From: an uncultured Arenicella sp.
Lineage (GTDB): Bacteria > Pseudomonadota > Gammaproteobacteria > Arenicellales > Arenicellaceae
Direction of reading: 5' to 3'
DNA length: 64,000 nt
NCBI GenBank assembly: GCA_937974565.1
Contig: CALJWL010000037.1
Span: 1-64,000 of the forward strand
A program made the position numbers and the translations under genes. Below are positions 25,557-34,662 of this stretch, piece after piece; the stretch's first letter is position 1, and each line of letters begins with the position of its first letter. The notes beneath the pieces were generated by a model, which worked only from the letters and a program-made list of their open reading frames with translations, ran no database searches and was not told where the DNA came from.

Positions 25557-26107
25557 AGACTGCTACTTGCCTCCAAGTAAACTCATTAGAGAAAAATTTA
25601 ATAGTTAAGAGTCCGTCGTCTTCGACTCAGAGCATCGCCCTTTATTAAACACAAAACAGACACATACTAATAACCATACCAGCTTATAAACCGTGGCAAC
25701 GACAAGACGTTATCGCTAAACTACAAGTCGCCAAAGCAAATGCAGCACAATTAAAGGTAAGCAACACAAGTTCAAGTTACTAATTCCATGAAAGTGAGCT
25801 TATACTCTCGCCTTGCATTCACGTTGACACTCAAGCCCAAATTTTGCGTGGCATTCACCTTACCACTATTATTTAGCAAACAAAGTCGACCAAATGCAAC
25901 TACCGAAACACCATCAAAACCGCTACTGATACATACGGAACTCACAAAAGAATTGAAACATCTCGCGAATTCGTAGGTTGTTCTCTTAAATTGTTGTTAT
26001 TAATATTCTTTAGACTTTATAACATACATCATGTCAGTATTTTTGTTAAATAAAAAGGGCTGCAAAAACGATAATGTCGAGTGAGTTAACAAATTTATGC
26101 GATTTAA
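25557..26107. other. Gap upstream of pilG
   Basis: About 550 AT-rich bases with no recognised gene. A plus-strand open stretch ending at about 25782 includes WQRQDVIAKLQVAKANAAQL, which looks helical but has no start codon. A 62-codon plus ORF at 25788 has no ribosome binding site and non-protein-like composition. The promoters of pilG (leftward) and of the GIY-YIG gene (rightward) should lie here. Confidence 0.4.
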
Positions 26108-26143
26108 ATGTCTCCAAAGTGGCTAAATCTCCAGTCTTTTAAG

Positions 26144-26392
26144 ATGAACTGGACGGTTTACATACTTTGCTGTGCGGATAATTCACTGTACACAGGGGTC
26201 ACCACGGATATAAACAGACGTGTCGATGAACATAATTATTGCAACAAAAAGAGCGCCAAATACACCCGATGCCGACGGCCAGTTTCACTGGTGTACTCAG
26301 AAACCTGCGCCGACAGATCCCGCGCATGTCAGCGCGAATCGGCATTAAAGAAACTCACTCGTGACCAAAAACTAGCCCTAATTAATGCATGA
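26144..26392 (+). CDS. GIY-YIG family protein, YhbQ/UPF0213 type
   Basis: 82 residues from the chosen ATG, all of it a GIY-YIG-type domain: WTVYILCCADNSLYTGVTTD holds the variant YIL...YTG motif, followed by NRRVDEHN and the later ESALKKLTR helix. Stand-alone proteins of this size are the YhbQ family; a nuclease role is inferred from the fold. The longer start at 26108 adds 12 residues absent from the family. It overlaps rsgA by four bases (ATGA), so the two are translationally coupled. Confidence 0.87.
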   Translation: MNWTVYILCCADNSLYTGVTTDINRRVDEHNYCNKKSAKYTRCRRPVSLVYSETCADRSRACQRESALKKLTRDQKLALINA

Positions 26393-27441
26393 GCAATCGT
26401 AAACTCAACCGGCGGCAAGCTTGGCGCGCGGAAAAGATACAGCAAGAACGCGAAGCCAGAGCCCTGAAGAAAGACAGGGATCTGACAAGGCAACAACAAT
26501 CGGGTGAATTAAGCAGCGAACAGCGCGGCCTGATCATCTGCCGCTACAGTAAACACTTCGAGGTTGAAGCGCTGGAAGGCAGCGATCAAGGCCAAGTACA
26601 CACCTGCGTGAGCCGAACCAATCTCGGTAATATCGTGGCTGGCGACCACGTTATTTGGCGCGCGGCGGCGGATAATACCGGCGTCATTGAGAGCCGGCTG
26701 GAACGCCAAAGCTTGCTTGAGCGGCCCGACAATTTTGGTCGACTGAAAGCCGTCGCCGCGAACATAGATCAAATGCTAATCGTAATTAGCCCTGAGCCCA
26801 GCCCTCAGCCGAACCTGATTGATCGCTATTTGGTCGCCGCCGAACTAATGACTATCCGGCCAGTCTTAGTACTCAATAAAGCGGACTTGCTGGATAATTA
26901 TAATAGCGACTTAATTGCCGAGTTACTTGAGGTGTATCAACACTTGGGCTACCAAACTTGTGCCGTGATTAGCTCACGACACCAAACACCTCAACTGGCT
27001 GACTTGCCGACGTTAATTGATGGTCGAACCAGCATCGTTGTAGGGCAATCAGGCGTTGGTAAATCGTCCCTGATCAACACCTTACTGCCAGAGGCCAAAC
27101 TGGCCGTTGGTGAACTCTCGGCCGCCACCGGCGAAGGCACTCACACCACGACTCAGGCGAAATTGTTTCAACTCCCCACTGGCGGCAAATTGATAGACTC
27201 ACCCGGGATTCGAGATTTCAGCTTATGGCACATCGACGCACAACAATTGCAGCTTGGGTTTGTGGAAATCGCCCAACGACTGGGGCACTGCCGTTATCGA
27301 GATTGCAAACATGAGGAAGAACCGGGTTGTGCGATTCAAGCCGCCGTGGATGCAGGAGCAATAGACGAAGTTCGTTTCGATAGCTACGAAAAAATCAAAG
27401 CCGCCATTTTAGACCAACAAGCTCGCGGGCTAAGCACCTAA
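26389..27441 (+). CDS. rsgA: Ribosome small-subunit GTPase RsgA
   Basis: 350 residues in the circularly permuted GTPase order. A basic N-terminus and OB fold come first, then G4 LNKADLL, then the G1 P-loop GQSGVGKSSL (from about residue 219), switch region GEGTHTTT, G3 DSPGIRDF, and a C-terminal zinc finger (GHCRYRDCKHEEEPGCA). RsgA checks late 30S maturation and releases assembly factors. Start codon overlaps the previous gene. Confidence 0.96.
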   Translation: MSNRKLNRRQAWRAEKIQQEREARALKKDRDLTRQQQSGELSSEQRGLIICRYSKHFEVEALEGSDQGQVHTCVSRTNLGNIVAGDHVIWRAAADNTGVIESRLERQSLLERPDNFGRLKAVAANIDQMLIVISPEPSPQPNLIDRYLVAAELMTIRPVLVLNKADLLDNYNSDLIAELLEVYQHLGYQTCAVISSRHQTPQLADLPTLIDGRTSIVVGQSGVGKSSLINTLLPEAKLAVGELSAATGEGTHTTTQAKLFQLPTGGKLIDSPGIRDFSLWHIDAQQLQLGFVEIAQRLGHCRYRDCKHEEEPGCAIQAAVDAGAIDEVRFDSYEKIKAAILDQQARGLST

Positions 27442-27469
27442 ATATCTAAGCACCTAAACCTCTTCTGGC

Positions 27470-28009
27470 CTAATCATAAGCAACAACACGGGCCACTTCG
27501 AACCGATAATCACCGCTACTTAGGGTTAAAGGGTCACTTTCTTTTACCTGCCGATCAATAGCGCTGTCAGCCCACTGGTAATAAATGCTGCGATTAACTC
27601 GAGCCCAAAGGTCGTAGCGAACTTTAATGTACGGCAGCCATACACCTTGGTAATCACGCAACTCAACGGGGTTTGACTCGCCAACAATGACTTGTTCGTG
27701 GGTATTGGTGACCACAATCCAAACCTCCTCAACGTACTCAGCTTGATGAATCAAATACGGCACATCTTCAACGTCGATTTTCAGCTTCTCAAGCGGTGTT
27801 ACCAAATAATGTAAGTTGCCTTCTGCCCATAAAATACTGGCAAACAGAGCCACCAGCTTATCACGCGATATAGGCTCACCTTCGTGAAACCAAAACCCTT
27901 GAGCGTTAATTTTAATATCAATGGAGCCGTGGATCTCTGGCTTCCACAGATGCACGGGGGGTTGTTTGTTGCTCTCGATTTGCTTGGCGATTTGCTCTAA
28001 TTTACTCAT
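27470..28009 (-). CDS. DUF1285 family protein
   Basis: 179 residues matching the DUF1285 family by HLWKPEIHGSIDIKINAQG and WFHEGEPISRDKLVALFASI, followed by a beta-rich half. No catalytic motif is evident and the family's role is not established. It is convergent with rsgA (29 bases between the stops) and divergent from the HIT gene. Confidence 0.82.
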   Translation of the reverse strand: MSKLEQIAKQIESNKQPPVHLWKPEIHGSIDIKINAQGFWFHEGEPISRDKLVALFASILWAEGNLHYLVTPLEKLKIDVEDVPYLIHQAEYVEEVWIVVTNTHEQVIVGESNPVELRDYQGVWLPYIKVRYDLWARVNRSIYYQWADSAIDRQVKESDPLTLSSGDYRFEVARVVAYD

Positions 28010-28090
28010 GATGACAGTATAATATCTTCTTTGGATAGAATCCTTGCTTCATTATAGTCCGCCCACTTAATAACAGGTCACTTCGCAACC

Positions 28091-28522
28091 ATGTTTTCAC
28101 TGCACCCAACTCTGCAAGCCGACACAATTGAAGTCGGCCAATTCCCCGTATGCCGCGCTTTATTGATGAACAATGCCCATCTACCTTGGATTATCTTAGT
28201 GCCTAAACGTGCGGGGATGAGGGAAGTACATGAGCTTAATCAGAAGGACCAACAAGCGGTTTTTCAAGAATCCATGATCGTGGGTAAAGCGCTGTTAGGT
28301 GAGTTTAAAGGCGACAAATTAAACACCGCCACCATCGGCAACATGGTTCCTCAACTGCATCTGCACCATATCGTACGATTCAAACACGACCCTGTGTGGC
28401 CCAAGCCGGTTTGGGGCGCTCTTCCCGAGAAAAAGTACACGCAGATTAAATTGAATCAAATGCTAAAGCGCCTTCACAGTTTGTTCGAAAGTGCCTCTTC
28501 AGACTTCATTAAAACAACATGA
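28091..28522 (+). CDS. HIT family hydrolase
   Basis: 143 residues with the histidine triad in PQLHLHHIVRF near residue 95, preceded by IGNMV and an N-terminal LLMNNAHLPWIILVPKR strand pair typical of HIT proteins. The family hydrolyses or transfers nucleotides from phosphoramidate or dinucleotide substrates. The triad here reads HxHHI rather than the full HxHxH, but this variant occurs in the bacterial subgroup. Stands alone; a T8 run follows the stop and may terminate transcription. Confidence 0.85.
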   Translation: MFSLHPTLQADTIEVGQFPVCRALLMNNAHLPWIILVPKRAGMREVHELNQKDQQAVFQESMIVGKALLGEFKGDKLNTATIGNMVPQLHLHHIVRFKHDPVWPKPVWGALPEKKYTQIKLNQMLKRLHSLFESASSDFIKTT

Positions 28523-28596
28523 ATGGAACATTTTTTTTACTTTTACAGATGGAAATAACCACTTAAATTCATAAAAACAAGATCATTAGAAAGGTT

Positions 28597-28608
28597 TTAT
28601 GCGCATAA
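28597..28608. promoter_or_regulatory. 12-bp palindrome upstream of putA
   Basis: TTATGCGCATAA is a perfect 12-base palindrome located 38 bases before the putA start. It could be an operator for the nearby Lrp-type regulator, because this PutA has no DNA-binding domain of its own. The same sequence was not seen ahead of putP or the regulator gene, so the link is only inferred. Confidence 0.3.
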
Positions 28609-28646
28609 TGCAGTGATATCGATCAACCTCATCACCCAATGCCACT

Positions 28647-31600
28647 ATGACCGCGATAAACCTCTCCAGACTGCGAGCAGACATTGTTGCAACCAAACAC
28701 ATAGAAGAGCACTATTTTGTAACACAGTTGCTAGCAACGCCCCCACTTAGCCAAACAGCACGCAACGAAGTAGAAAAGCACGCCAGCGCTATCGTGACGG
28801 ATTGTCGCGAAGACATAAAAAGCCAGACCCTACTGGACTCGTTTCTACAAGAGTACGGCCTGTCTAATCAAGAAGGGGTTGCCCTAATGTGTCTTGCTGA
28901 AGCTCTGTTGCGGGTTCCCGACCCGCTCACCGCTGACCGCCTTATCGCTGAAAAGCTTGGCTCAGCAAACTGGTTCAAACACGCAGGCAAATCAAAATCT
29001 TGGCTGGTTAATGCATCTACTTGGGGGCTAATGCTTACCGGCAAGGTGGTCAAACTGGATTCGGCCATTCAACAACAACCCAATCATTGGTTACGTGACC
29101 TAACCACCAGGCTTGGGCAGCCTCTTATTCGGGCCGCAACGCGACAAGCCATGCAATTTATAGGCGGGCAGTACGTTCTTGGGCGCACCATTGGTGAAGG
29201 CATAAAAAAGAGCGCGCAACAAAGCAAAGACACCAAGGAGCCCGCAACTCGCTTATCATTTGACATGCTTGGGGAAGGCGCGCGCACTCAGGCCGATGCA
29301 GATCGTTACTTTGACTCTTATCGAAAGGCGCTTGAAGCCGTTGGCGCGTTAAACCATTCCAACAACGTCGTCAGTGCGCACAGCGTATCAGTCAAACTGT
29401 CGGCTTTGCATCCGCGATACCACCACGCTCATTATCACAAAGTGATGGACGAGTTATTGCCCAAAATCACTGAATTAGCCAACATCGCCAAGCACCACAA
29501 CATTGGCCTTAGCATTGACGCCGAAGAAGCCGCTCGCTTAGAAATGTCACTGGATATCGTTCAAGCACTCTGCGAGAACCCAAAACTAACCAACTGGGGT
29601 GGGCTGGGGTTTGTGATGCAAGCCTATCAGAAACGCGCCCCCGCCGTAGCCAAGTGGTTGGTGGCACTCGCTCAAAAGCACGAACGAGTCATTATGGTAA
29701 GGTTGGTCAAAGGAGCGTATTGGGACACTGAGATAAAGCGCGCTCAAGAACAAGGGCTAAATGACTACCCGGTGTTTACTCGCAAAGTTAATACCGATGT
29801 GTGTTACCTGCATTGCGCACGCATTTTATTATCGGGCGGCCATCACGTGTTTACTCAATTTGCCACTCACAATGCGCATACAGCCGTTGCCGTGCAACAA
29901 CTCGCTGGTGATATGGGCGTGCATGAATTTGAGTTTCAACGCCTGTATGGCATGGGAGCGTTGCTGTACAAACACCTAGCCAATAATCCCATCGACACAT
30001 CACAAACAAACCCAGCACTCAGAGTCTATGCCCCGATAGGCCAACACCGGGACTTATTGCCGTACCTGGTCAGGCGTTTATTAGAGAACGGCGCTAACAG
30101 TTCTTTTGTTAACCAGTTTCTAGACCCCGACTATTCGCCAACAAACTTAGCTCGCGATTGTTATGACGAGGCTGGCCAACACTCAACATTTCGACACAAC
30201 GGCATCCCAATACCAAGCGACATCTTCATTTCCACCGAATCAACACGAAAAAATGCCCAAGGGCTGGATCTGGACGACACTAAAACCACCGACGCCATTC
30301 GCCACGCCATTCACCATACGCGTACGCAAACCTTACTTGGTTACCCCATCGTTAACGGCAATGCGATCACGAACTCGAGCGCAAACGTCTCTTTCGACCC
30401 AAGCGACAGCTCTAAACCCGCAGGGAACGTCCATACAATAGACGAGGAAAACTTAGAGCAAGCATTAGACAGTGCGTTTCAAGCGGGCGAAGATTGGCAA
30501 AAAGCGGGGGCCAGCAACAGAGCAACCATATTAAATTCAATGGCCACCTTGCTGGAACAACACACCAGCGAACTCATTGGCATAATCAACCGCGAAGCAG
30601 GCCGCACCATTGCAGACTGCGTATCTGAAGTGCGCGAGGCCGTGGATTTCTGTCGTTATTATGCCGAACAAGCCATTGCCAATCAGAACCTACCTGCGCA
30701 AGGCGTGTTTCTCTGTATCAGCCCATGGAATTTTCCATTGGCCATTTTCACGGGGCAAATTAGTGCCGCGCTCGCTGCGGGCAACTGTGTGCTTGCCAAA
30801 CCAGCAGACGCCACCACCATCGTTGCCACACGGGTCACGCAACTGTTCCATCAAGCTGGCGTTCCAACCCATGTTTTGCACTTAATCATAGGCGATGGCC
30901 CCTCCATTGGCACACAAATATTACCCGACCCACGCCTGGCTGGCGTGGCATTCACTGGTTCGACTGAGGTCGCCAAAACCATTCACCAATTTCTGTCTCA
31001 ACGAGATGGCCCAAGCATTCCATTTATTGCTGAAACTGGCGGGCAAAACTGCATGATCGTGGACTCCACAGCCCTACCAGAGCAAGTGGTGGACGATGTG
31101 ATTTCATCGGCATTTCACAGCGCGGGGCAACGCTGTTCAGCATTACGTGTGCTTTACGTTCAAGACGTAATCGCTGATGCAGTTATAGCGATGTTGGAGG
31201 GCGCGCTGGCATTAATAAATGTCGGCTCACCGCAAAAGCTGAGTACCGATGTGGGCCCAATTATCGACCAGCGCGCACTCAGCCGCCTGAACGACCACAT
31301 TCGCCACATTGAACCTTTGAACAACAAAAAAATACGCGCGCCGTTAAGCAATGACTGCAGTACAGGCACGTATTTCGCACCACAGGTATTTGAAATAAGC
31401 ACAATTAGGAGTCTGAAACGAGAAGTATTTGGCCCAATCATGCACGTTATTCGCTATAAAATGTCAGAACTGAATCGAATTATTGATGACATCAATAGTA
31501 CCGGCTACGAATTGACGCTTGGGGTTCACAGTCGAAGCGATACGTTTGCTAACTTCCTTTTCAACAACACAACCACTGGGAACACGTACATTAACCGCAA

Positions 31601-32273
31601 CATCATCGGCGCAGCGGTAGGCGTAAACCCATTTGGTGGCAGAGGGCTATCAGGTACAGGCCCGAAAGCAGGTGGGCCGAGCTACATTCTGCGTTATCAG
31701 AAAACAACGTTGCAAGGCGCCACGTTGTTGAATGACGACATACAACAACGCATGGAAAAAAACCAGTTCAGGTTAATGCCCGGGCCAACTGGCGAAGAAA
31801 ACATTCTAATACGAAAACCAGTCGGCAATGTGCTATTCGTGCTGAATGAACAAACACCGCTAAAAGAGCTTGCGGCGTGCTGCAACCTCGCACTTAAACT
31901 GAACAACAGCGTTACCGTTACCGTGCGCAACATCGCCAATCAAGCGCAACTCAACGCGCTGTTAATCGATGTGCCCAAGCAATATCATCACAACATAACA
32001 ATCAATGAGGAAAACGTACTCGCAAGAGTTACAAACCATGCTCATCAAGCCATCGCGATACACCGCTCTCACCCTGACCTATATCAATTTAGACAACGCA
32101 TAGCGCAACGCGAAGGCCCCATCACCCAGCTTATCGAGTTCGACCAATCCGTTTTACTCATTGAGAATTTAGACTGGTACGCTAGCTATTTAAGCGCCGA
32201 ACGCACCAAAACAAACAACTTAGTCGCAAAAGGTGGCAACACTCAACTATTTAATTTGAAGGAAAACACTTAG
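28647..32273 (+). CDS. putA: Bifunctional proline dehydrogenase / P5C dehydrogenase
   Basis: 1208 residues. The proline dehydrogenase barrel shows ISIDAEEAARLEMSL-like sequence near residue 290 and RLVKGAYWDTEIKRAQ near 353 (FAD and proline contacts). The aldehyde dehydrogenase half has Glu796 (ETGGQNC) and the catalytic Cys830 (AGQRCSAL), followed by the FGGRGLSGTGPKAGGP segment. It oxidises proline to glutamate at the membrane. The ribbon-helix-helix domain of E. coli PutA is absent, so this protein should not repress its own locus. PutP and an Lrp-type regulator lie 2.4 kb downstream on the other strand. Confidence 0.95.
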   Translation: MTAINLSRLRADIVATKHIEEHYFVTQLLATPPLSQTARNEVEKHASAIVTDCREDIKSQTLLDSFLQEYGLSNQEGVALMCLAEALLRVPDPLTADRLIAEKLGSANWFKHAGKSKSWLVNASTWGLMLTGKVVKLDSAIQQQPNHWLRDLTTRLGQPLIRAATRQAMQFIGGQYVLGRTIGEGIKKSAQQSKDTKEPATRLSFDMLGEGARTQADADRYFDSYRKALEAVGALNHSNNVVSAHSVSVKLSALHPRYHHAHYHKVMDELLPKITELANIAKHHNIGLSIDAEEAARLEMSLDIVQALCENPKLTNWGGLGFVMQAYQKRAPAVAKWLVALAQKHERVIMVRLVKGAYWDTEIKRAQEQGLNDYPVFTRKVNTDVCYLHCARILLSGGHHVFTQFATHNAHTAVAVQQLAGDMGVHEFEFQRLYGMGALLYKHLANNPIDTSQTNPALRVYAPIGQHRDLLPYLVRRLLENGANSSFVNQFLDPDYSPTNLARDCYDEAGQHSTFRHNGIPIPSDIFISTESTRKNAQGLDLDDTKTTDAIRHAIHHTRTQTLLGYPIVNGNAITNSSANVSFDPSDSSKPAGNVHTIDEENLEQALDSAFQAGEDWQKAGASNRATILNSMATLLEQHTSELIGIINREAGRTIADCVSEVREAVDFCRYYAEQAIANQNLPAQGVFLCISPWNFPLAIFTGQISAALAAGNCVLAKPADATTIVATRVTQLFHQAGVPTHVLHLIIGDGPSIGTQILPDPRLAGVAFTGSTEVAKTIHQFLSQRDGPSIPFIAETGGQNCMIVDSTALPEQVVDDVISSAFHSAGQRCSALRVLYVQDVIADAVIAMLEGALALINVGSPQKLSTDVGPIIDQRALSRLNDHIRHIEPLNNKKIRAPLSNDCSTGTYFAPQVFEISTIRSLKREVFGPIMHVIRYKMSELNRIIDDINSTGYELTLGVHSRSDTFANFLFNNTTTGNTYINRNIIGAAVGVNPFGGRGLSGTGPKAGGPSYILRYQKTTLQGATLLNDDIQQRMEKNQFRLMPGPTGEENILIRKPVGNVLFVLNEQTPLKELAACCNLALKLNNSVTVTVRNIANQAQLNALLIDVPKQYHHNITINEENVLARVTNHAHQAIAIHRSHPDLYQFRQRIAQREGPITQLIEFDQSVLLIENLDWYASYLSAERTKTNNLVAKGGNTQLFNLKENT

Positions 32274-32308
32274 AGCAGGGTCTTTAAAGTCAAAATCTTC
32301 AGGGCTTC

Positions 32309-32575
32309 CTAATGCTTAAGGGTTGAAATTTGATTTCGAAATAGTTTGGTACGCCACAAGGTTTGCATTTTTATTAACACTTTTAACTGATTCGGATAGC
32401 ACTCTATATCACCGTGATGAGTCAGCGAATGGATTAGTTCGACAATTTTAGGCAGAGCATTATTGCACTGGGTCAAACTGTGGTGCGTAATCAACACGCA
32501 AAGGTTAGCCATCAAGTTGTCAAACGTAGGCTCTTCGAGTTCGTCATTAAAAAGGGGAGTAGGATTAAGCTGCAT
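32309..32575 (-). CDS. Small unknown protein, second gene of Fur-linked pair
   Basis: 88 residues, beginning MQLNPTPLFNDELEEPTFDN, mostly helical, with a few Cys and His residues. No family was recognised. It lies 97 bases after the 91-residue gene in the same direction and may share its Fur-controlled transcript. Coding is supported by an uninterrupted, protein-like composition, but the start codon is not proven. Confidence 0.5.
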   Translation of the reverse strand: MQLNPTPLFNDELEEPTFDNLMANLCVLITHHSLTQCNNALPKIVELIHSLTHHGDIECYPNQLKVLIKMQTLWRTKLFRNQISTLKH

Positions 32576-32672
32576 GTGTCATTACTTATTCGTTGAATGG
32601 AAAGATCAAAATCGGATATCGAGTGGACTTAATGCTATTTCAAGCCAAAAGCCAACAAGGCTTAAGGCAGCA

Positions 32673-32948
32673 TCAATGAACGCCTTTGCGATTAAGGCGG
32701 TTGGATTGGTTCCTTTTGGCCACCAAGCTACGACAGACCTCGCCTATCACTGATGGCCTACGATACTTGCATTCATCTTGCAATGCCATTAACGCCAGCC
32801 GTTTGGCAAAGCACTGCCTCTCTTGATGAGAAAGAAAGCGCAGATCATGGGCTTCAAATTGCCGCTTCAAAATCATCAACTTAACAATCTCAAAATGCTC
32901 AGGCACAACCCAACACTCTTCTCGCGTTCTAATAGTCAGTGACTTCAT
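32673..32948 (-). CDS. Small unknown protein behind a Fur palindrome
   Basis: 91 residues, basic and largely helical, with Cys residues in REECWVV, ERQCFAK, QDECKYR and EVCRS. No family was recognised. A strong ribosome binding site (AGAGGGG) precedes the ATG at 32946-32948. It lies inside a 45-base perfect palindrome that holds an 18/19 match to the Fur box. Iron-responsive repression is therefore likely, and the neighbour bfd supports an iron-linked role. Confidence 0.6.
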   Translation of the reverse strand: MKSLTIRTREECWVVPEHFEIVKLMILKRQFEAHDLRFLSHQERQCFAKRLALMALQDECKYRRPSVIGEVCRSLVAKRNQSNRLNRKGVH

Positions 32949-32954
32949 AAACTC

Positions 32955-32999
32955 ACCCCTCTTAAATGATAATGAGAATCATTATCATTTAAGAGGGGT
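32955..32999. promoter_or_regulatory. 45-bp perfect palindrome with embedded Fur box
   Basis: Two perfect 21-base arms (32955-32975 and 32979-32999) flank a three-base GAA centre. The middle, GATAATGAGAATCATTATC at 32968-32986, matches the 19-base E. coli Fur consensus at 18 positions. The outer arm on the minus strand ends in AAGAGGGG, the ribosome binding site of the 91-residue gene, and the other arm supplies the complementary CCCCTCTT. Confidence 0.9.
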
Positions 33000-33194
33000 C
33001 TGAATACAAGCCAATTCTGACCAAAAGCATTAAAAAGAATGGGTTAACAATATTTGAAGTTGAACAGACACTTTTGCATCGCCCAAAGCCTTCATGGTCT
33101 GTATTTAAGAAATTAAAAAACTAACTGTGTTTGCCCGTCATCCTTCAGCAATAACGTACTCACCTATTACGTAAGCACAAAGGATAATGACTTA

Positions 33195-33431
33195 TTAAAG
33201 GCCGGCAATACCTAAACCCGTTTGATTGGGGAAACCAAACGCTGGCGCTTCGGATTGCGCAACTTCTTTTTCCAACCGCTTTTGCATTATTTTTTTTACT
33301 TCACAAGTGCAAGAACCGCATACCGTACTCACCTCAAGACGATCTTGCATCTGCTCAAACGACGTCACTCCACCATCAACGGCAGCGCGAATTTCGTGAT
33401 CAGTAATCGATTTACAAAGGCAAACAAACAT
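33195..33431 (-). CDS. bfd: Bacterioferritin-associated ferredoxin-like protein
   Basis: 78 residues. The four cysteines that bind the [2Fe-2S] cluster are in MFVCLCKSITD and VCGSCTCEV, the spacing of Bfd. Bfd passes electrons to bacterioferritin to release stored iron when iron is low, and the family is usually Fur-regulated. A Fur-like site lies at 33504-33518, about 70 bases upstream. No bacterioferritin gene is present in the window. Confidence 0.88.
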   Translation of the reverse strand: MFVCLCKSITDHEIRAAVDGGVTSFEQMQDRLEVSTVCGSCTCEVKKIMQKRLEKEVAQSEAPAFGFPNQTGLGIAGL

Positions 33432-33503
33432 GGTGGCAAGTACTTAACAGTACAGTTGGCTTTATTTAATAACGAAAATAACATCGAACTCCCTCTTTGT
33501 AAA

Positions 33504-33518
33504 TGCTAATCAATATCA
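33504..33518. promoter_or_regulatory. Fur box upstream of bfd
   Basis: TGCTAATCAATATCA matches the 7-1-7 Fur consensus TGATAATnATTATCA at 12 of 14 defined positions. It lies about 70 bases above the bfd start, a normal operator distance. Flanking AAATG and CATTT extend the symmetry. It would make bfd iron-repressed. Confidence 0.65.
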
Positions 33519-33725
33519 TTTGCATTATTTTTATCTTTAAAATTGTGCTGCGGAGTTAAGAAAGGCCGCCACGAAACGCCATTCATATCAAAACAGCACT
33601 ACTTTGCACCCTCTTATCGACAAAAACAATCAATATGACCATAAAACACTATTGAATCTATATAACTGTTTTTATTCTGACTAATTGTATTATCCGTTGT
33701 TCACCAAACCTTTTGGAGCAAACCG

Positions 33726-34604
33726 ATGTGTGATGAATTTACAGAAAAAGACATAGATAAATATGAACGTGACATTAGCGCATTAAATCGTCGAAGCTTT
33801 ACTAAATTATCCGCCGTGTTAGGGTTTAGCTCATTGCTGCCCAGCATTGCAAACGCGGCTACGGTCAGTGAGTCAGACATTACAATAAAGACGCCTGATG
33901 GTGTCGCAGATGCATACTTTGTTCACCCTACCAAGGGTAAACACGCTGCCGTGCTGATTTGGCCAGACATTCTTGGCCTTCGCCCCGCCTTTCGCGCAAT
34001 GGGTAAACGGCTGGCTGAATCGGGCTACGCCGTGCTAGTGGTCAACCCATTTTATCGCAGCGCCGTTGCTCCGGTCATTCCCGATGGCGCGAGTTTTCGT
34101 GATCAAGAAACACGTGACATTGTTATTCCAATGTACCGAAAACTGTCAGCGGCTACCCACATTAGCGATGCCACTGCATTTATTCAATTCTTAGACCAAC
34201 AAAGGGCGGTCGACACTGATCGTAAAATAGGCACCCAAGGCTATTGCATGGGAGGGCCCATTATTATGCGCACGGCGGCCGCTGTGCCAGAGCGTGTGGG
34301 TGCGGCCGCATCATTTCACGGAGGCGGTTTAGTCACCGACAAAAAAGACAGCCCTCATTTACTGATTCCAAACACTCAAGCTCACGTGTTGCACGCGATT
34401 GCTGAAAACGACGATAAGAAGGACCCGAATGCAAAGGTCATACTAAAAGAGGCGTATGCGGCCGCGAACATTCCAGCAGAAATAGAGGTTTATAAAGGAG
34501 CATTACACGGCTGGTGTCCGCCAGACTCGGCCGTGTATAACAAAGAACATGCAGAACATGCCTGGAGTCGCTTGCTGAATTTATATAAAAAAACATTGGC
34601 ATAA
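33726..34604 (+). CDS. Tat-exported dienelactone hydrolase family protein
   Basis: 292 residues. The N-terminus has a twin-arginine motif (NRRSFTKLS near residue 22) and a cleavage region IANAA, so export to the periplasm by Tat is likely. The hydrolase triad includes the nucleophile Cys174 in GYCMGG and His261 in GALHGWCPP. The fold matches dienelactone hydrolase (carboxymethylenebutenolidase) relatives. The natural substrate is unknown. Not linked to aromatic degradation genes here. Confidence 0.88.
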   Translation: MCDEFTEKDIDKYERDISALNRRSFTKLSAVLGFSSLLPSIANAATVSESDITIKTPDGVADAYFVHPTKGKHAAVLIWPDILGLRPAFRAMGKRLAESGYAVLVVNPFYRSAVAPVIPDGASFRDQETRDIVIPMYRKLSAATHISDATAFIQFLDQQRAVDTDRKIGTQGYCMGGPIIMRTAAAVPERVGAAASFHGGGLVTDKKDSPHLLIPNTQAHVLHAIAENDDKKDPNAKVILKEAYAAANIPAEIEVYKGALHGWCPPDSAVYNKEHAEHAWSRLLNLYKKTLA

Positions 34605-34662
34605 AAGACACGGAACTCAGACGCCGGAAGCTTCAACCTAAAGCCGATTTATAACGACCTCA

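Noticed and set aside
25788-25976. A 62-residue ORF above pilG
   Set aside because: No ribosome binding site and no recognised or protein-like pattern.
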